From Anaeroplasmataceae bacterium (lineage in GTDB: Bacteria; Bacillota_I; Bacilli_A; Acholeplasmatales; Anaeroplasmataceae): a stretch of DNA of 18,958 bases. How positions within the stretch are numbered: position 1 is the first letter of the stretch; every line of letters starts with the position of its first letter. Of this stretch, positions 18,928 through 18,958 are shown one piece after another. The notes under the pieces were generated by a model that was not told the origin of the DNA, ran no database searches, and saw only the letters and a program-made list of their open reading frames with translations. The stretch is taken from NCBI GenBank assembly GCA_029050385.1, contig JAIDMV010000132.1, forward strand, positions 1 to 18,958. The letters are read 5' to 3'. Position numbers and translations under genes: made by a program.

Positions 18928-18942
18928 TAAAACCCCGTTTTT
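18910..18942. promoter_or_regulatory. AT-rich palindrome upstream of the gene: operator or +-strand terminator candidate
   Basis: TTTTATAT (18914-18921) and ATATAAAA (18925-18932) form a perfect 8-bp inverted repeat around a 3-base loop. It is extended past one mismatch by GGG (18910-18912) and CCC (18934-18936). A run of five T follows on the + strand (18938-18942), so read in that direction it resembles a Rho-independent terminator. Nothing but antisense would be transcribed toward it from inside the window. On the minus strand no T-run follows. Its overlap with the expected -35 region makes an operator the alternative. Confidence 0.35.
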
Positions 18943-18958
18943 ACGTATATATTACTTC

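Overview
The window is almost entirely one gene. A single open reading frame on the minus strand starts at 18861 and is still open at base 1, giving at least 6,287 codons with no stop seen (roughly 690 kDa at 110 Da per residue). Its C-terminal end lies outside the window. I translated most lines in this frame. The reading frame is the same at the start codon, in every sampled segment and at the left edge, and the repeat pattern never breaks as it would at a frameshift.

The product is a giant secreted or surface protein built mainly of BspA-type leucine-rich repeats (LRR_5 / Treponema pallidum LRR class). Their recognisable unit is a pattern such as 'L..I.IP..V..IG..AF..C..L', repeated well over a hundred times. 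From N to C terminus (right to left in the window) the layout is: a basic, hydrophobic signal or anchor segment (18861-18760); a short Ser-rich linker (to about 18514); LRR block 1 (about 18513-13066); Asp-rich block A (about 13065-12130); a small LRR island (about 12129-11690); Asp-rich block B (about 11689-7690); and LRR block 2 (about 7689 to the window edge). The Asp-rich blocks carry about 25 copies of a short motif, G-x-D-x(3)-G-T-x-D-D (often DGLLGTADD). I cannot assign this motif to a named family; it looks like a candidate metal-binding turn. Ten 'interrupter' modules with the pattern PFIG...FGYIFG...IP..L..V.IT...GAF are scattered through the LRR blocks, and several carry Trp/Tyr-rich inserts.

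The DNA is AT-rich. The start has a strong GGAGGTG ribosome-binding site 8 nt upstream (counted from GGAGG), and Trp is encoded by TGG with no sign of TGA recoding. This points to a low-GC Gram-positive (Bacillota) organism, plausibly a gut or rumen member of the Erysipelotrichia/Bacilli type, where long BspA-like proteins are common. The taxon is inference. The 97 bases upstream of the gene hold the RBS, a weak promoter candidate and an AT-rich palindrome. There are no RNA genes, mobile elements, CRISPR arrays or second genes; the other short open frames are shadows of the giant gene. By family analogy the protein is probably an adhesin or surface-interaction protein.
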